Shown here: positions 22,204 to 31,062 of the stretch, one piece after another
Numbering within the stretch: position 1 is the first letter of the stretch
How the letters are laid out: each line of letters opens with the position of its first letter
Assembly (NCBI GenBank): GCA_007095785.1
Contig: SFBL01000022.1
Location: 1-48,573, forward strand
DNA: 48,573 nt
Reading direction: 5' to 3'
From: Microcystis aeruginosa Ma_SC_T_19800800_S464
GTDB taxonomy: Bacteria; Cyanobacteriota; Cyanobacteriia; Cyanobacteriales; Microcystaceae
Program-made: the position numbers and the translations under genes
Notes under the pieces: generated by a model
The model's input: only the letters and a program-made list of their open reading frames with translations
Told to the model about the DNA's origin: nothing
Database searches by the model: none

Positions 22204-23745
22204 ATGGATTTTTCTAGTCTTGTTGCCAGTCAGCTAAACGCCGGCGTTATCTGGCCCGAAGGAATCCTGATTATTACCCTGATGGTCATTTTAATCGGCG
22301 ATTTAATCGTGGGACGGAGTGCCAGAAGTTGGCTGCCCTACGTTGCGATCGCTGGTCTGCTCGCTGCTGTGGTTGCTCTCTACTTTACCTGGGACAATCC
22401 GAAACCGGTGGCTTTTTTAGGGGCTTTTGAGGGGGATAATCTCAGTATCGTCTTTAGGGGGATTATTGCCCTTTCTACCGCCTCCACAGTGCTGATGTCG
22501 GTGCGTTATGTGGAACAAGCGGGAACCTCCCTAGCGGAATTTTTAGCCATTATGCTCACTGCGACTATCGGGGGAATGTTCCTATCCGGCTCTAGTGAAT
22601 TGGTGATGATCTTCATCTCCCTAGAAATGCTCAGTATTTCCTCCTATCTAATGACTGGTTACATGAAGCGGGATCCTCGATCGAACGAGGCCGCTTTAAA
22701 ATACCTGTTAATTGGAGCTTCTAGTTCAGCGATTTTCCTCTATGGTGTTTCCCTTCTCTACGGTTTATCCGGAGGTGAAACCAGTTTAAGTGCCATTGCC
22801 CAAAAATTAACCTCTGTTAACGGTGGTCAGTCCCTGGCCTTAGCAATATCATTAGTTTTTGTGATTGCCGGTATCGCCTTCAAAATTTCGGCGGTTCCCT
22901 TTCACCAGTGGACTCCTGATGTGTACGAAGGTTCACCCACTCCCGTGGTCGCTTTCCTCTCGGTGGGTTCCAAAGCGGCGGGTTTTGCCCTAGCAATTCG
23001 CCTATTAGTGACGGTTTTCGGTCTAGTCAGCGAACAATGGCGGTTTATCTTCATCGCTCTAGCCATTTTGAGCATGATCCTCGGCAACGTGGTTGCCTTG
23101 GCCCAAACTAGCATGAAACGGATGTTAGCCTATTCCTCGATCGGTCAGGCGGGTTTTGTCATGATTGGTTTAACCGCCGGTACTGACGCGGGTTACTCTA
23201 GCATGATTTTCTATCTGTTAATTTACCTGTTCATGAACCTAGGGGCTTTTGCCTGTGTGATTCTCTTTGCTCTCAGAACTGGAACCGATCAGATCGCTGA
23301 GTATTCGGGACTCTACCAGAAGGATCCACTGCTAACCCTCTGTTTAAGCATCTGTCTCCTCTCTTTGGGTGGAATTCCGCCTCTAGCGGGCTTCTTTGGT
23401 AAGATTTATCTATTCTGGGCCGGTTGGCAAGCGGGACTTTATGCCCTCGTCCTCGTTGGTTTAGTCACCAGTGTGGCCTCGATTTACTACTATATCCGTG
23501 TGGTCAAAATGATGGTGGTCAAGGAACCCCAAGAGATGTCCGATGCGGTGAAAAATTACCCCGTTATCAATTGGACTCTTACCGGGATGCGTCCCCTACA
23601 GGTGGGTATTGTCCTCTCCCTAGTGGCGACTTCCCTGGCCGGCATCCTTTCCAATCCTCTCTTTACCCTAGCGACGGATTCCGTCACCACTACCCCCATC
23701 CTGCAATCGGCAGCCCTGGTGACGCACATTTCCCGAGCGAATTGA
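22204..23745 (+). CDS. ndhB: NAD(P)H-quinone oxidoreductase subunit 2 (NdhB)
   Basis: The 513-residue protein is the NuoN-like proton-pumping subunit of the thylakoid NDH-1 complex, used in respiration and photosystem I cyclic electron flow. It starts with [20 protein letters not shown], as in other cyanobacterial NdhB, and has about 14 membrane segments. The antiporter-like core shows [45 protein letters not shown] (the conserved lysine and the discontinuous helix) and [16 protein letters not shown] two-hairpin region with a T-run follows the stop. The gene is transcribed away from pipX. Confidence 0.97.
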   Translation: MDFSSLVASQLNAGVIWPEGILIITLMVILIGDLIVGRSARSWLPYVAIAGLLAAVVALYFTWDNPKPVAFLGAFEGDNLSIVFRGIIALSTASTVLMSVRYVEQAGTSLAEFLAIMLTATIGGMFLSGSSELVMIFISLEMLSISSYLMTGYMKRDPRSNEAALKYLLIGASSSAIFLYGVSLLYGLSGGETSLSAIAQKLTSVNGGQSLALAISLVFVIAGIAFKISAVPFHQWTPDVYEGSPTPVVAFLSVGSKAAGFALAIRLLVTVFGLVSEQWRFIFIALAILSMILGNVVALAQTSMKRMLAYSSIGQAGFVMIGLTAGTDAGYSSMIFYLLIYLFMNLGAFACVILFALRTGTDQIAEYSGLYQKDPLLTLCLSICLLSLGGIPPLAGFFGKIYLFWAGWQAGLYALVLVGLVTSVASIYYYIRVVKMMVVKEPQEMSDAVKNYPVINWTLTGMRPLQVGIVLSLVATSLAGILSNPLFTLATDSVTTTPILQSAALVTHISRAN

Positions 23746-23781
23746 GAATCCTGGTCGATTTATCCCAGGGATTCTAGTCCT

Positions 23782-23821
23782 GTCTTAAGGTTGGGATAAA
23801 TCAACCACCTTAAGACTTTTT
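23782..23821 (+). terminator. Intrinsic terminator of ndhB
   Basis: GTCTTAAGG (23782-23790) pairs with CCTTAAGAC (23808-23816), followed by TTTTT. A weaker hairpin GAATCC...GGATTC precedes it (about 23746-23775). The T-run fits termination of ndhB and helps isolate it from the convergent restriction-modification genes. Confidence 0.75.
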
Positions 23822-23844
23822 CTAAGCTTAACCTGCTTTTTGCT

Positions 23845-25908
23845 TTACTCAAATTGGCCAAGTAAAAGACTCATTTCGTTAACAACATTCTCACTTGCTT
23901 TTAACGCTTCTTTTCTAATTGCTTGAATTTCAGCCATACTTTTTGCTATTCTCTGCTGTTCAGATTTGGGGGGAATAGGGACTAAAACTTTTGACAAATC
24001 ATCTACTAAAATAGTAGGAATCGCATGACCTGTCATGTACCTTTTAATCTGACGCAAAAAAAAGTCTGTTCGCATATATACTAATAAAAACAAAGGCTCG
24101 ACTCCCTGAATATTTCTTAATACTGAAAATCCATTTGAGCAAATTGCTCCGTCTTCATCTTCCGTGATTAGGGCTGTTGCTTGGCGTGGTGTTCCTGTAC
24201 TTGCTCCTGAAATTGCTGTAATAATATCGCCTTTGTACAATTTATATGTTGCGCGAGATGGAGCTTGATGTGCTTTGATTATTTGTTGAGAAACAACTTG
24301 CATTGTACGATAATCAACATCGGCAATAGCGATATATCTAATTTCACTATCTTTGGCTAAACGAAAATCAGCTGAATCTCTCAAAATATCGGCAATTTCA
24401 GCTAAAGGTTTCGCTCCAATAGATTTTAGATGTTCTAATAATTTTTGGTCATTGGGTAAATAATGTTCGGCATCCAGTCTCGAATTGAGCAGGGTATTCT
24501 TAACTGTATAAATACAATCGCTGTTTTGTGCAAATTCGCCATTGATAAATGACCTAAAAGATTGAGAAATATCATCTATATCATCGTCAACTATTGGCAA
24601 ACCTGATTTTGTTCGGGCTATAACTCCCGACTCGTTGCGCTTATATATTGTTTGTCCTTTAACGTCATAGCCTATTTTTTTGATTTGTGCCATAAAACAA
24701 GAATCATTGTCTGCTGGTAATTTTTGAACTACCAAAAGTGATGTCTTGATTCCAGTGCCGTAGGGTACAAAGGCTTCCGGCGGTATGGAAACAACACCTA
24801 ATATTTTTGTTTGGGAGCGCAACCAATGCCGAATCGGTCCATTAGAGATATTTTGTAATAAACCATCGGGCAGAATAATCGCCATGCGTCCACCTGCCCG
24901 CAATAATTTTATAGATTTCTCAATAAATAAAATATCGGGCGACTGACCCGCTAAAACGGTTGGGGAAACTTGCCAACTATTGGACGCTGATTTATGCCAT
25001 TTCCTGGCGAGAAGATATGATTGAAGAATTTTCTGGTCTTCTACTTTGCCTTTATTTCCGAAAGGAGGATTGGTCAAGATAACATCAAAGGAATTATTTA
25101 ATTTTTGATCTTCGATAAGTGCATTAGTGCAGATAATTTCTGAACCTGTGCCACCTTCAAAAACTAAACGAATCATTCCCGAAAGGGCGACATCAGGATT
25201 AAATTCAATTCCTGTAATACTTTCTTGCACAAAACTTGCTATATTGAACTCTGGATTATTTTGTCGAACATGGTTGATTGCTTGAATTAAAAAACCACCA
25301 CTTCCGCAAGCAGGGTCGATAATTTTTTCGTTTGGTTTGGGGTCTATCATTTCAACCGCAAGGCGGACAATTGGGTGAGGGGTAAAAAATTCTCCCCTAT
25401 CTCCACGCTGGTGTCTATTTACAAAAGTCTGAAAGGCTTCCCCTTTTATATCGCCAGATGTTTTAGTTAAATTAATGTACTGTAACCTGCCTACAATATA
25501 AGCAAGAGTCAAAGGTTTTAACTTGAATGTGTCATCGGTGAAAAATCCCCGATAATGATTCTTGATGGAGGTAAATAATTGACTGAGACGCGACATAAAT
25601 TCATCGGACTTATTTGCTCCGATGGCTTTATATTCACTTGCTGTAACGCCAAAATTTACAGATTGCTTGGCAGATTTTTCATCATGAAGTTTGATGATGA
25701 TTAGTTTAACCATCTCGTGAAAAATCTTGTCTTTGAGCATTCCTTCGTTGGCGTAAATATAATTATGGCACTCTTCAAAAACTGCGGAAAGATTGTTAGA
25801 AGGTCGTAATTCCTGAATTTGCGGGAGTTTTTCAGGTAACAGGCTATCTTCGGAAAATAACAATCCTTGCTCTTTCATTTTTCCAGTTTGCTGCTGTCTT
25901 CTGTCCAT
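23845..25908 (-). CDS. N6-adenine methyltransferase fused to a specificity domain (M-S fusion)
   Basis: The 687-residue protein combines an HsdM-like gamma-type adenine methyltransferase with a C-terminal HsdS-like target-recognition domain. The N-terminal helical part (about 40-165) is followed by RGDRGEFFTPHPIVRLAVE, motif I DPACGSGGF (198-206) and motif IV NPPF (280-283). From about residue 480 the sequence turns to a recognition domain: ILRDSADFRLAKDSEIRYIA, LYKGDIITAISG, and the end motif VPIPPKSEQQRIA. Only one recognition domain is present, so the target is probably either a short non-bipartite sequence or is read by a dimer (inference). There is no translocase domain. The upstream nuclease gene ends 3 bases before the ATG, so they form an operon. 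Alternative start: residue 11 (MKEQGLL). Confidence 0.85.
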   Translation of the reverse strand: MDRRQQQTGKMKEQGLLFSEDSLLPEKLPQIQELRPSNNLSAVFEECHNYIYANEGMLKDKIFHEMVKLIIIKLHDEKSAKQSVNFGVTASEYKAIGANKSDEFMSRLSQLFTSIKNHYRGFFTDDTFKLKPLTLAYIVGRLQYINLTKTSGDIKGEAFQTFVNRHQRGDRGEFFTPHPIVRLAVEMIDPKPNEKIIDPACGSGGFLIQAINHVRQNNPEFNIASFVQESITGIEFNPDVALSGMIRLVFEGGTGSEIICTNALIEDQKLNNSFDVILTNPPFGNKGKVEDQKILQSYLLARKWHKSASNSWQVSPTVLAGQSPDILFIEKSIKLLRAGGRMAIILPDGLLQNISNGPIRHWLRSQTKILGVVSIPPEAFVPYGTGIKTSLLVVQKLPADNDSCFMAQIKKIGYDVKGQTIYKRNESGVIARTKSGLPIVDDDIDDISQSFRSFINGEFAQNSDCIYTVKNTLLNSRLDAEHYLPNDQKLLEHLKSIGAKPLAEIADILRDSADFRLAKDSEIRYIAIADVDYRTMQVVSQQIIKAHQAPSRATYKLYKGDIITAISGASTGTPRQATALITEDEDGAICSNGFSVLRNIQGVEPLFLLVYMRTDFFLRQIKRYMTGHAIPTILVDDLSKVLVPIPPKSEQQRIAKSMAEIQAIRKEALKASENVVNEMSLLLGQFE

Positions 25909-25911
25909 TTG

Positions 25912-26886
25912 TTACAACTCTCCATTTGCTTCTTCTGTAATTAAATATCTATTATCAACCTGCATTTCGTCTTCTTTGACACTATCTTTCTCCTTCAATG
26001 TTTGGTAAACATCATTTAGATTTTCATACCAGTCATCAGTGATACTTAATCTTGCGTTGCCAGATTCATCAGTAAACACAAACCCCATGATGTAATTTTG
26101 CTGTAAGTGATTTTCATCCTCACCAGATGATTCTAGGTGTTGGGGGTTGGCAAAAAGAAATTTATGCTCTGAATACCGAAGAAAAATGTCAATCGAAATA
26201 ACGTTAAATTCATCTTTTCGAGGCGTTGCTTGAGTTCTGTTGCTTGAAGCAGATTTGCCAGAAACAAAGTGAGTTTCCAAGACCCGAATTTTTGACATAA
26301 CATAATTGAGGCGGCTGTCAAATAACGCATTTACTTCTTCTCTTGAAAGATGCTTCAATGCCTTTACTGCGCGTGATTTGGCCGTTTCTCGTTGTGGGTT
26401 GTAGTTTTGAATTTCTTCATATTCATAAATGGTTGTTGAAAATTCATCTTGAAACTTTGGCAATTCTCGATGTATCCATTCGATAACTTGTTCTTCGATG
26501 TTGCCATTCTGGTCAATCCAATCAATTTTTCCAGAATGTGCAATGAGAAAAATTTTTAATTTCTCGAAGTTGTACAATTTATGCCACTTTTCAGAATTTG
26601 ACTTTACACCTTTAGATTCCACAACATACCAAAGATTAGATTCTGGTTTGCGAAAATAAAAATCTCCATGGTGATTTGGGTGCTTCCTACCTTCCCATTT
26701 TTCACGAATTCGTTTAACTTCAAATCCATATTCTTCTTCAAGTTTCTTTTTTAGCAACAACTCCGTGATTGAACCACTGACATATCCCTGTGCATTAGGG
26801 CTGTGCTTTAATGCTTCAAGAAAAATTTCTAAATTAGTCTTAAATACTCGGTGAACAAAATTAGTCAATCGTTCAAAAATGGTCAT
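25912..26886 (-). CDS. Putative PD-(D/E)XK restriction endonuclease
   Basis: The 324-residue protein has a nuclease core near the N-terminus: a helix with E42 (SGSITELLLKKKLEEEY), then HGDFYFRK with D75, and WYVVESKGV with E90 and K92. The spacing D-x14-E-x-K fits the PD-(D/E)XK superfamily. The first half also contains FEVKRIREKWEGRKHPNHHG, a basic stretch before the catalytic strand. The C-terminal half (RAVKALKHLSREEVNALFDS; LETHFVSGKSASS) is unassigned and may interact with the methyltransferase or DNA. It is the first gene of the operon. No SF2 helicase motifs (as in HsdR) are present. The endonuclease role is inferred from motif and context. Confidence 0.6.
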   Translation of the reverse strand: MTIFERLTNFVHRVFKTNLEIFLEALKHSPNAQGYVSGSITELLLKKKLEEEYGFEVKRIREKWEGRKHPNHHGDFYFRKPESNLWYVVESKGVKSNSEKWHKLYNFEKLKIFLIAHSGKIDWIDQNGNIEEQVIEWIHRELPKFQDEFSTTIYEYEEIQNYNPQRETAKSRAVKALKHLSREEVNALFDSRLNYVMSKIRVLETHFVSGKSASSNRTQATPRKDEFNVISIDIFLRYSEHKFLFANPQHLESSGEDENHLQQNYIMGFVFTDESGNARLSITDDWYENLNDVYQTLKEKDSVKEDEMQVDNRYLITEEANGEL

Positions 26887-27213
26887 ATTTTCGTCTTGTA
26901 TTGTTGAGAAAAACCTTCCCAGAGTTGAATAGATAGAATATTTTTAGCCTCGACTGCATTCCTAGTAAACCAGTCTTTTAGTGGACAGAGATAATCGCTA
27001 TCTTGATTAAACAAGAACTTGCCACTATACCTGATTATAGAATATAAATTAGAGTATGTCAAGAGATAAAAAATTCAGTTTAATGTTAACCAAAGTGAGT
27101 AAAAAAAGCTTAGAGATTGTTGATGACAGAAATTCGGAGCATCTTTCAATTTGACAACGCCTATTGTTTAGCCTTTTGATCAGGTGGGTGACACTCACCT
27201 GACTTATTTTTAG
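26887..27213. other. Intergenic stretch upstream of the nuclease gene
   Basis: AT-rich DNA between the restriction-modification operon and ychF. Apart from the hairpin at 27180-27202 I see no gene, repeat or RNA. It should contain the operon's promoter. Confidence 0.45.
27180..27202 (-). terminator. Hairpin after ychF
   Basis: TCAGGTG (27180-27186) pairs with CACCTGA (27196-27202). It lies 11 bases past the ychF stop codon on the minus strand. The T-run (TTATTTTT) is on the plus-strand side, so termination in the ychF direction would rely on the stem alone. Confidence 0.45.
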
Positions 27214-28305
27214 CTATACATTAAAACGGAATAGTAAAACATCACCTTCTTGAACAATGTATTCCTTGCCTTCACTTCTGACTAAACCTTTTTCTTTAGC
27301 AGCGCTCATCGTGCCACTATTAACTAAATCCTGATAAGACACAGTTTCCGCACGAATAAAACCCCGTTCAAAATCCGAGTGAATAACTCCGGCTGCCTGG
27401 GGTGCTTTCATACCGGAAATAATCGTCCATGCACGGGTTTCTTGGGGACCGGTGGTGAGATAGGTACGCAGTCCTAATAACTCGTAGGTAGCTTGAATTA
27501 AAGATTTTAATCCCCCTTCTTCTACTCCTAAAGAACCGAGAAAATCTTTTCTTTCTTCTTCCGATAATTCCACTAATTCCGATTCCACTTGAGCAGAAAC
27601 GATCACAACTTTGGCCTGTTCCTGTTGGGCAATTTGACGGACACTTTCTACCCAATTATTACCCGTGGCCAGATCATCTTCGCTAACATTAGCCGCATAA
27701 ATAATCGGTTTACGACTCAATAAACCGAGATTTTTAATTAACTCTTCTTCCTCTTTGCTTAAATCCACTTTTCGCGCCGAAATACCGTCATTAAGACAAA
27801 TTAGGATTTTTTCAAGGATAGCCAATTCTTCGGCGGCTTCCTTGCTATTTTTCGCCTGTTTGCGTAAACGTTCCACCCGCTTCTCCACCTGTCCCAAATC
27901 CGCTAAAGCTAACTCTAGATTAATCACCTCGATATCCCGGGCCGGATCCACAGAACCGGAAACATGAATAATATCATCATTATCAAAACAGCGCACCACG
28001 TGAACGATTGCGTCCACTTCCCGGATATTAGCCAAAAATTGATTACCCAATCCTTCCCCCCGACTCGCACCCTTGACTAATCCGGCGATATCGACAAATT
28101 CAATCCGCGTCGGCACGATTTTCTCGGAATTAGAGATTTTAGCCAAAACCTCCAGACGTTCATCGGGGACGGATACCACACCTACATTCGGTTCAATGGT
28201 ACAAAAGGGGAAATTAGCGGCCTCGGCCTTGGCATTAGCCACGAGAGCGTTAAATAGGGTCGATTTCCCCACATTTGGCAGTCCCACGATTCCAGCTTTT
28301 AACAT
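27214..28305 (-). CDS. ychF: Redox-regulated ATPase/GTPase YchF
   Basis: The 363-residue protein is an Obg-family P-loop NTPase that binds ribosomes and prefers ATP in characterised members. G1 is GLPNVGKSTLF at residues 8-18, followed by FCTIEPNVG, the G3 segment DIAGLVKGASRGEGLGN, and YAANVSE in the G4 region (NxxE instead of NKxD, the reason for ATP use). The C-terminal TGS domain (LRTYLTTGPQETRAWTI, IHSDFERGFIRAETVSYQDL) is intact. I chose the ATG at 28305, which gives the family start MLKAGIVGLPNVGKS; an ORF extension to 28341 is not expected. Confidence 0.95.
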   Translation of the reverse strand: MLKAGIVGLPNVGKSTLFNALVANAKAEAANFPFCTIEPNVGVVSVPDERLEVLAKISNSEKIVPTRIEFVDIAGLVKGASRGEGLGNQFLANIREVDAIVHVVRCFDNDDIIHVSGSVDPARDIEVINLELALADLGQVEKRVERLRKQAKNSKEAAEELAILEKILICLNDGISARKVDLSKEEEELIKNLGLLSRKPIIYAANVSEDDLATGNNWVESVRQIAQQEQAKVVIVSAQVESELVELSEEERKDFLGSLGVEEGGLKSLIQATYELLGLRTYLTTGPQETRAWTIISGMKAPQAAGVIHSDFERGFIRAETVSYQDLVNSGTMSAAKEKGLVRSEGKEYIVQEGDVLLFRFNV

Positions 28306-28412
28306 AAAAATTGCTTGATAAACATCATCCCGACCTCTCACTATATCAGGCAGCCTCTCGTTTTTGTAAATCCGGTTGAGGAGAAAAACTGTGGATAGTC
28401 AACAGCTTGGTT

Positions 28413-28590
28413 AGGGTTTGCTGAAAAAATTTTTCCTGGAGGTAGGAGACTCCGATTCAGGATTCAGGAGACAGGATTCAGGAGACAGGAGATTATTTTT
28501 ATTTATTCTCCCCATTTCCCCATTTCCCCACTTCCCCACACCCCACACCCCACACCCCACACCCCACAAAAAACTTATTTAGCAAACCCT
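28413..28590. repeat. MITE-like element, copy 4 (with internal tandem repeats)
   Basis: AGGGTTTGCTGAAAAAAT at the left and TTATTTAGCAAACCCT at the right are terminal inverted repeats of the family. Inside are tandem GATTCAGGAGACAG units and a CACACCC tandem (CCCACACCCCACACCCCAC), replacing the core found in copies 2, 3 and 5. Flanking 4-mers (GGTT, AGTT) do not match, so the duplication is lost or absent. Confidence 0.65.
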
Positions 28591-28866
28591 AGTTAACATT
28601 TATTCAAGTTCCTTAACTAAAAGTAGGGGAGATTTTACAAGAGATTGCGAGAATGGGATGTAATGCTTGAGACTGAGTTAGGGTGAAAAGTAGGAAAGAA
28701 GACACTTGTAGCACTAGACAAAATTCCAGCAAGACAGGCCTTTCACTTCTAACTACGTCCTGAGAGTAATTTTCAGTGCTATGACAGTATATTTCCTAGG
28801 GCGATCGAGTGTAAATATCGTCCCATCGCCACAACTAATCACTAAATCATTGTTGGGGGTATCTGT
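28591..28866. other. Upstream region of the EF-G-like gene
   Basis: About 275 bases with no supported gene. GCGATCG lies near 28800 and TTGGGGGT precedes the ATG. The promoter must lie here, but no box is clear. Confidence 0.4.
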
Positions 28867-30900
28867 ATGAATCAAAGTATCGGAGCAAACACCCGTAATG
28901 TGGCCCTTGTCGGCCCCTACTCCAGTGGAAAAACCTCCTTACTGGAAAGTTTACTTTTCGTCACAGGAGCGATCACCAGAAAAGGCAAAATCAGCGATCG
29001 CAATACCGTCGGTGATAGTTCCACCCAAGCGCGGGATCGACAGATGAGTGTAGAAGTTTCCGTTGCCCATAGTCAATACCAAGACCTAAATTTTACCTTT
29101 CTCGATTGCCCCGGTTCGATCGAATTTGCCAGTGAACCCTATAATGCCCTCGTCGGGGCCGGTGCTGCTATTATCGTTTGTGAACCGGTAGTCGATCGAG
29201 TTCTCACCCTAGCTCCCTTGCTAAAATTCCTCGATGATTGGGAAATTCCGCATCTAATCTTCATCAACAAGATGGATCGCTGTAATAGTCACTTTAACGA
29301 AGTCCTACAAGCTCTCAAATCCGTTTCTAGTCGTCCCCTCGTTCCCCAGCAATATCCCATCCGTCAGAACAACGAAATTATCGGATTCATCGATTTAATC
29401 AACGAACAGGCTTATCATTACCATGCTAACAGTCCCGCCGACCCTGTAGCTTTACCCGACCACCTCAAGGAAGAAGAACAGAGCGCTCGACAAGAAATGC
29501 TAGAAACGATCGCCGAATTTGACGATCATCTTTTAGAAGAACTCCTCGAAGATATTAACCCCTCCCGGGAAGAAATTCTCCAAGACTTAAAACAAGAACT
29601 GGGAGCCGATCAGATAGTACCCGTGTTCTTCGGTATGGCGGAACGGGACTATGGTGTGCGTCATCTCCTCACCGCTTTAGTGGAAGAAGCACCGGCCCCG
29701 ACAATTACTGCCAACCGTCGCGGCCTCGATCCCAGTGCGGATGGGGATGCGGTGGTACAAATCCTCAAAACCTATTTTACTCCCCAGGGCGGTCGCCTGT
29801 CCCTAGGGCGAATCTGGCAGGGAACCCTTAACGATGGCATGGCCTTGAACGGTGTGCGGATTGGTGGTATCTATCGTCTCATGGGACAACAACAACAACC
29901 CCTACAGCAAGCACAAGCGGGGGAAATTGTCGCCATCGGTCGTTTGGAGGGAATCGGCACCGGAGATGTGGTTAGCAGCGGCAGTCAAAAACCCGACCTT
30001 CCCAGAGGATTACAGCTTAAACCCGTCTTTGCTCTCGCTATTGCCGCTGCAAATCGCAAGGATGAAGTTAAATTAAGTTCAGCTTTGACGAAACTGATCG
30101 AAGAAGATCCTTCCCTCTACTGGGAACAACACGGCGATACTAAAGAAGTGATTCTTTGGGGACAGGGAGAAATTCATCTGCAAGTGGCCCTCGATCGCCT
30201 AGCGCGGAAGTATAATTTACCGATGACCACCCATTTACCCCAAGTTCCCTACAAGGAAACGATCAAAACCAGTACCAAATCCCACGGACGTTATAAACAT
30301 CAAACCGGCGGCCACGGTGCTTTTGGTGATGTGTATCTCGATATTAAACCCTTGGCCCGGGGGGAAGGTTTCCAATTCCATGAAAGCATTGTCGGTGGTG
30401 TTGTCCCCAAACAGTATATCCCCGGGGTGGAAACGGGAGTGCGGGAATATCTCGGTCATGGTCCGTTGGGTTTCCCCGTGGTGGATATCGATGTTACTCT
30501 CACCGATGGTTCCTATCACAGTGTCGATAGTTCCGAACAAGCTTTTAAACAAGCGGCCCGTCTAGCGATGACGGAGGGACTGCCTAAATGTCATCCGGTC
30601 TTATTAGAACCGATTCTATCGGTGACGGTTCTCGCTCCCTCAGAATACACCGCCAAGGTTTTACAGTTAATCAGTGGTAAACGCGGTCAAATTCAGGGTT
30701 TTGAAGCTTCTGAGGAGTGGAAAGGTTGGGATCAGATAACGACCTATCTCCCCCAAGCGGAAATGCACGATTTCATCGTTGATTTGCGTTCTTTGACTAT
30801 GGGGGTTGGTTTCTTCCAGTGGGATGAGGATCACCTGCAAGAAGTGCCGGATAAACTGCGCGATGGGGTTTTAGCTATGCAGGGTAATGGTAACAAGTAA
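28867..30900 (+). CDS. EF-G-like translational GTPase (non-canonical FusA paralogue)
   Basis: The 677-residue protein has the five-domain layout of elongation factor G. G1 is ALVGPYSSGKTSLLES (canonical EF-G: AHIDAGKTT), G3 is FLDCPGS (usually DTPGH), and G4 is FINKMDR. Domain II carries GRIWQGTLNDGMALNGVRIG; domain IV has GGHGAFGDVYLDIKPL and the C-terminal domain ends VLAPSEYTAKVLQLISGKRG, which contains the tRNA-mimicking elements. The altered G1 and G3 and the lack of the usual switch I sequence place it with the EF-G-like 'EF-G2' group, not with the canonical fusA of the str operon. Likely roles are ribosome recycling or stress translation, not known here. A terminator follows. Confidence 0.85.
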   Translation: MNQSIGANTRNVALVGPYSSGKTSLLESLLFVTGAITRKGKISDRNTVGDSSTQARDRQMSVEVSVAHSQYQDLNFTFLDCPGSIEFASEPYNALVGAGAAIIVCEPVVDRVLTLAPLLKFLDDWEIPHLIFINKMDRCNSHFNEVLQALKSVSSRPLVPQQYPIRQNNEIIGFIDLINEQAYHYHANSPADPVALPDHLKEEEQSARQEMLETIAEFDDHLLEELLEDINPSREEILQDLKQELGADQIVPVFFGMAERDYGVRHLLTALVEEAPAPTITANRRGLDPSADGDAVVQILKTYFTPQGGRLSLGRIWQGTLNDGMALNGVRIGGIYRLMGQQQQPLQQAQAGEIVAIGRLEGIGTGDVVSSGSQKPDLPRGLQLKPVFALAIAAANRKDEVKLSSALTKLIEEDPSLYWEQHGDTKEVILWGQGEIHLQVALDRLARKYNLPMTTHLPQVPYKETIKTSTKSHGRYKHQTGGHGAFGDVYLDIKPLARGEGFQFHESIVGGVVPKQYIPGVETGVREYLGHGPLGFPVVDIDVTLTDGSYHSVDSSEQAFKQAARLAMTEGLPKCHPVLLEPILSVTVLAPSEYTAKVLQLISGKRGQIQGFEASEEWKGWDQITTYLPQAEMHDFIVDLRSLTMGVGFFQWDEDHLQEVPDKLRDGVLAMQGNGNK

Positions 30901-30941
30901 AGTATTCTTGGCTGTCACTAAAGTAGAGGGATAAATTAGCA

Positions 30942-30978
30942 AGAGATGGGCTTTTATTGGCTCATCTCTCCCTTTTTT
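30942..30978 (+). terminator. Intrinsic terminator after the EF-G-like gene
   Basis: AGAGATGGGC (30942-30951) pairs with GCTCATCTCT (30960-30969, one G-U pair) around an 8-base loop, followed by CCCTTTTTT. It is a strong Rho-independent terminator 41 bases after the stop codon. Confidence 0.85.
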
Positions 30979-31062
30979 GGCAAAAAATGACAGAAGGGTT
31001 CGATAAGATTATCCTAGTGCTATACTGCCCCAAATTAGTCTCGGAATTCTCAACTTAACGCC

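Noticed and set aside
23845-26886. Complete type I restriction system (HsdRMS)
   Set aside because: There is no SF2 translocase gene, and M and S are fused; the nuclease gene is too small for HsdR.
28413-28590. CCCACACC tandem as a telomere-like or G-quadruplex regulatory element
   Set aside because: It lies within a MITE copy and similar tandem blocks vary among copies; no positional link to a gene is apparent.
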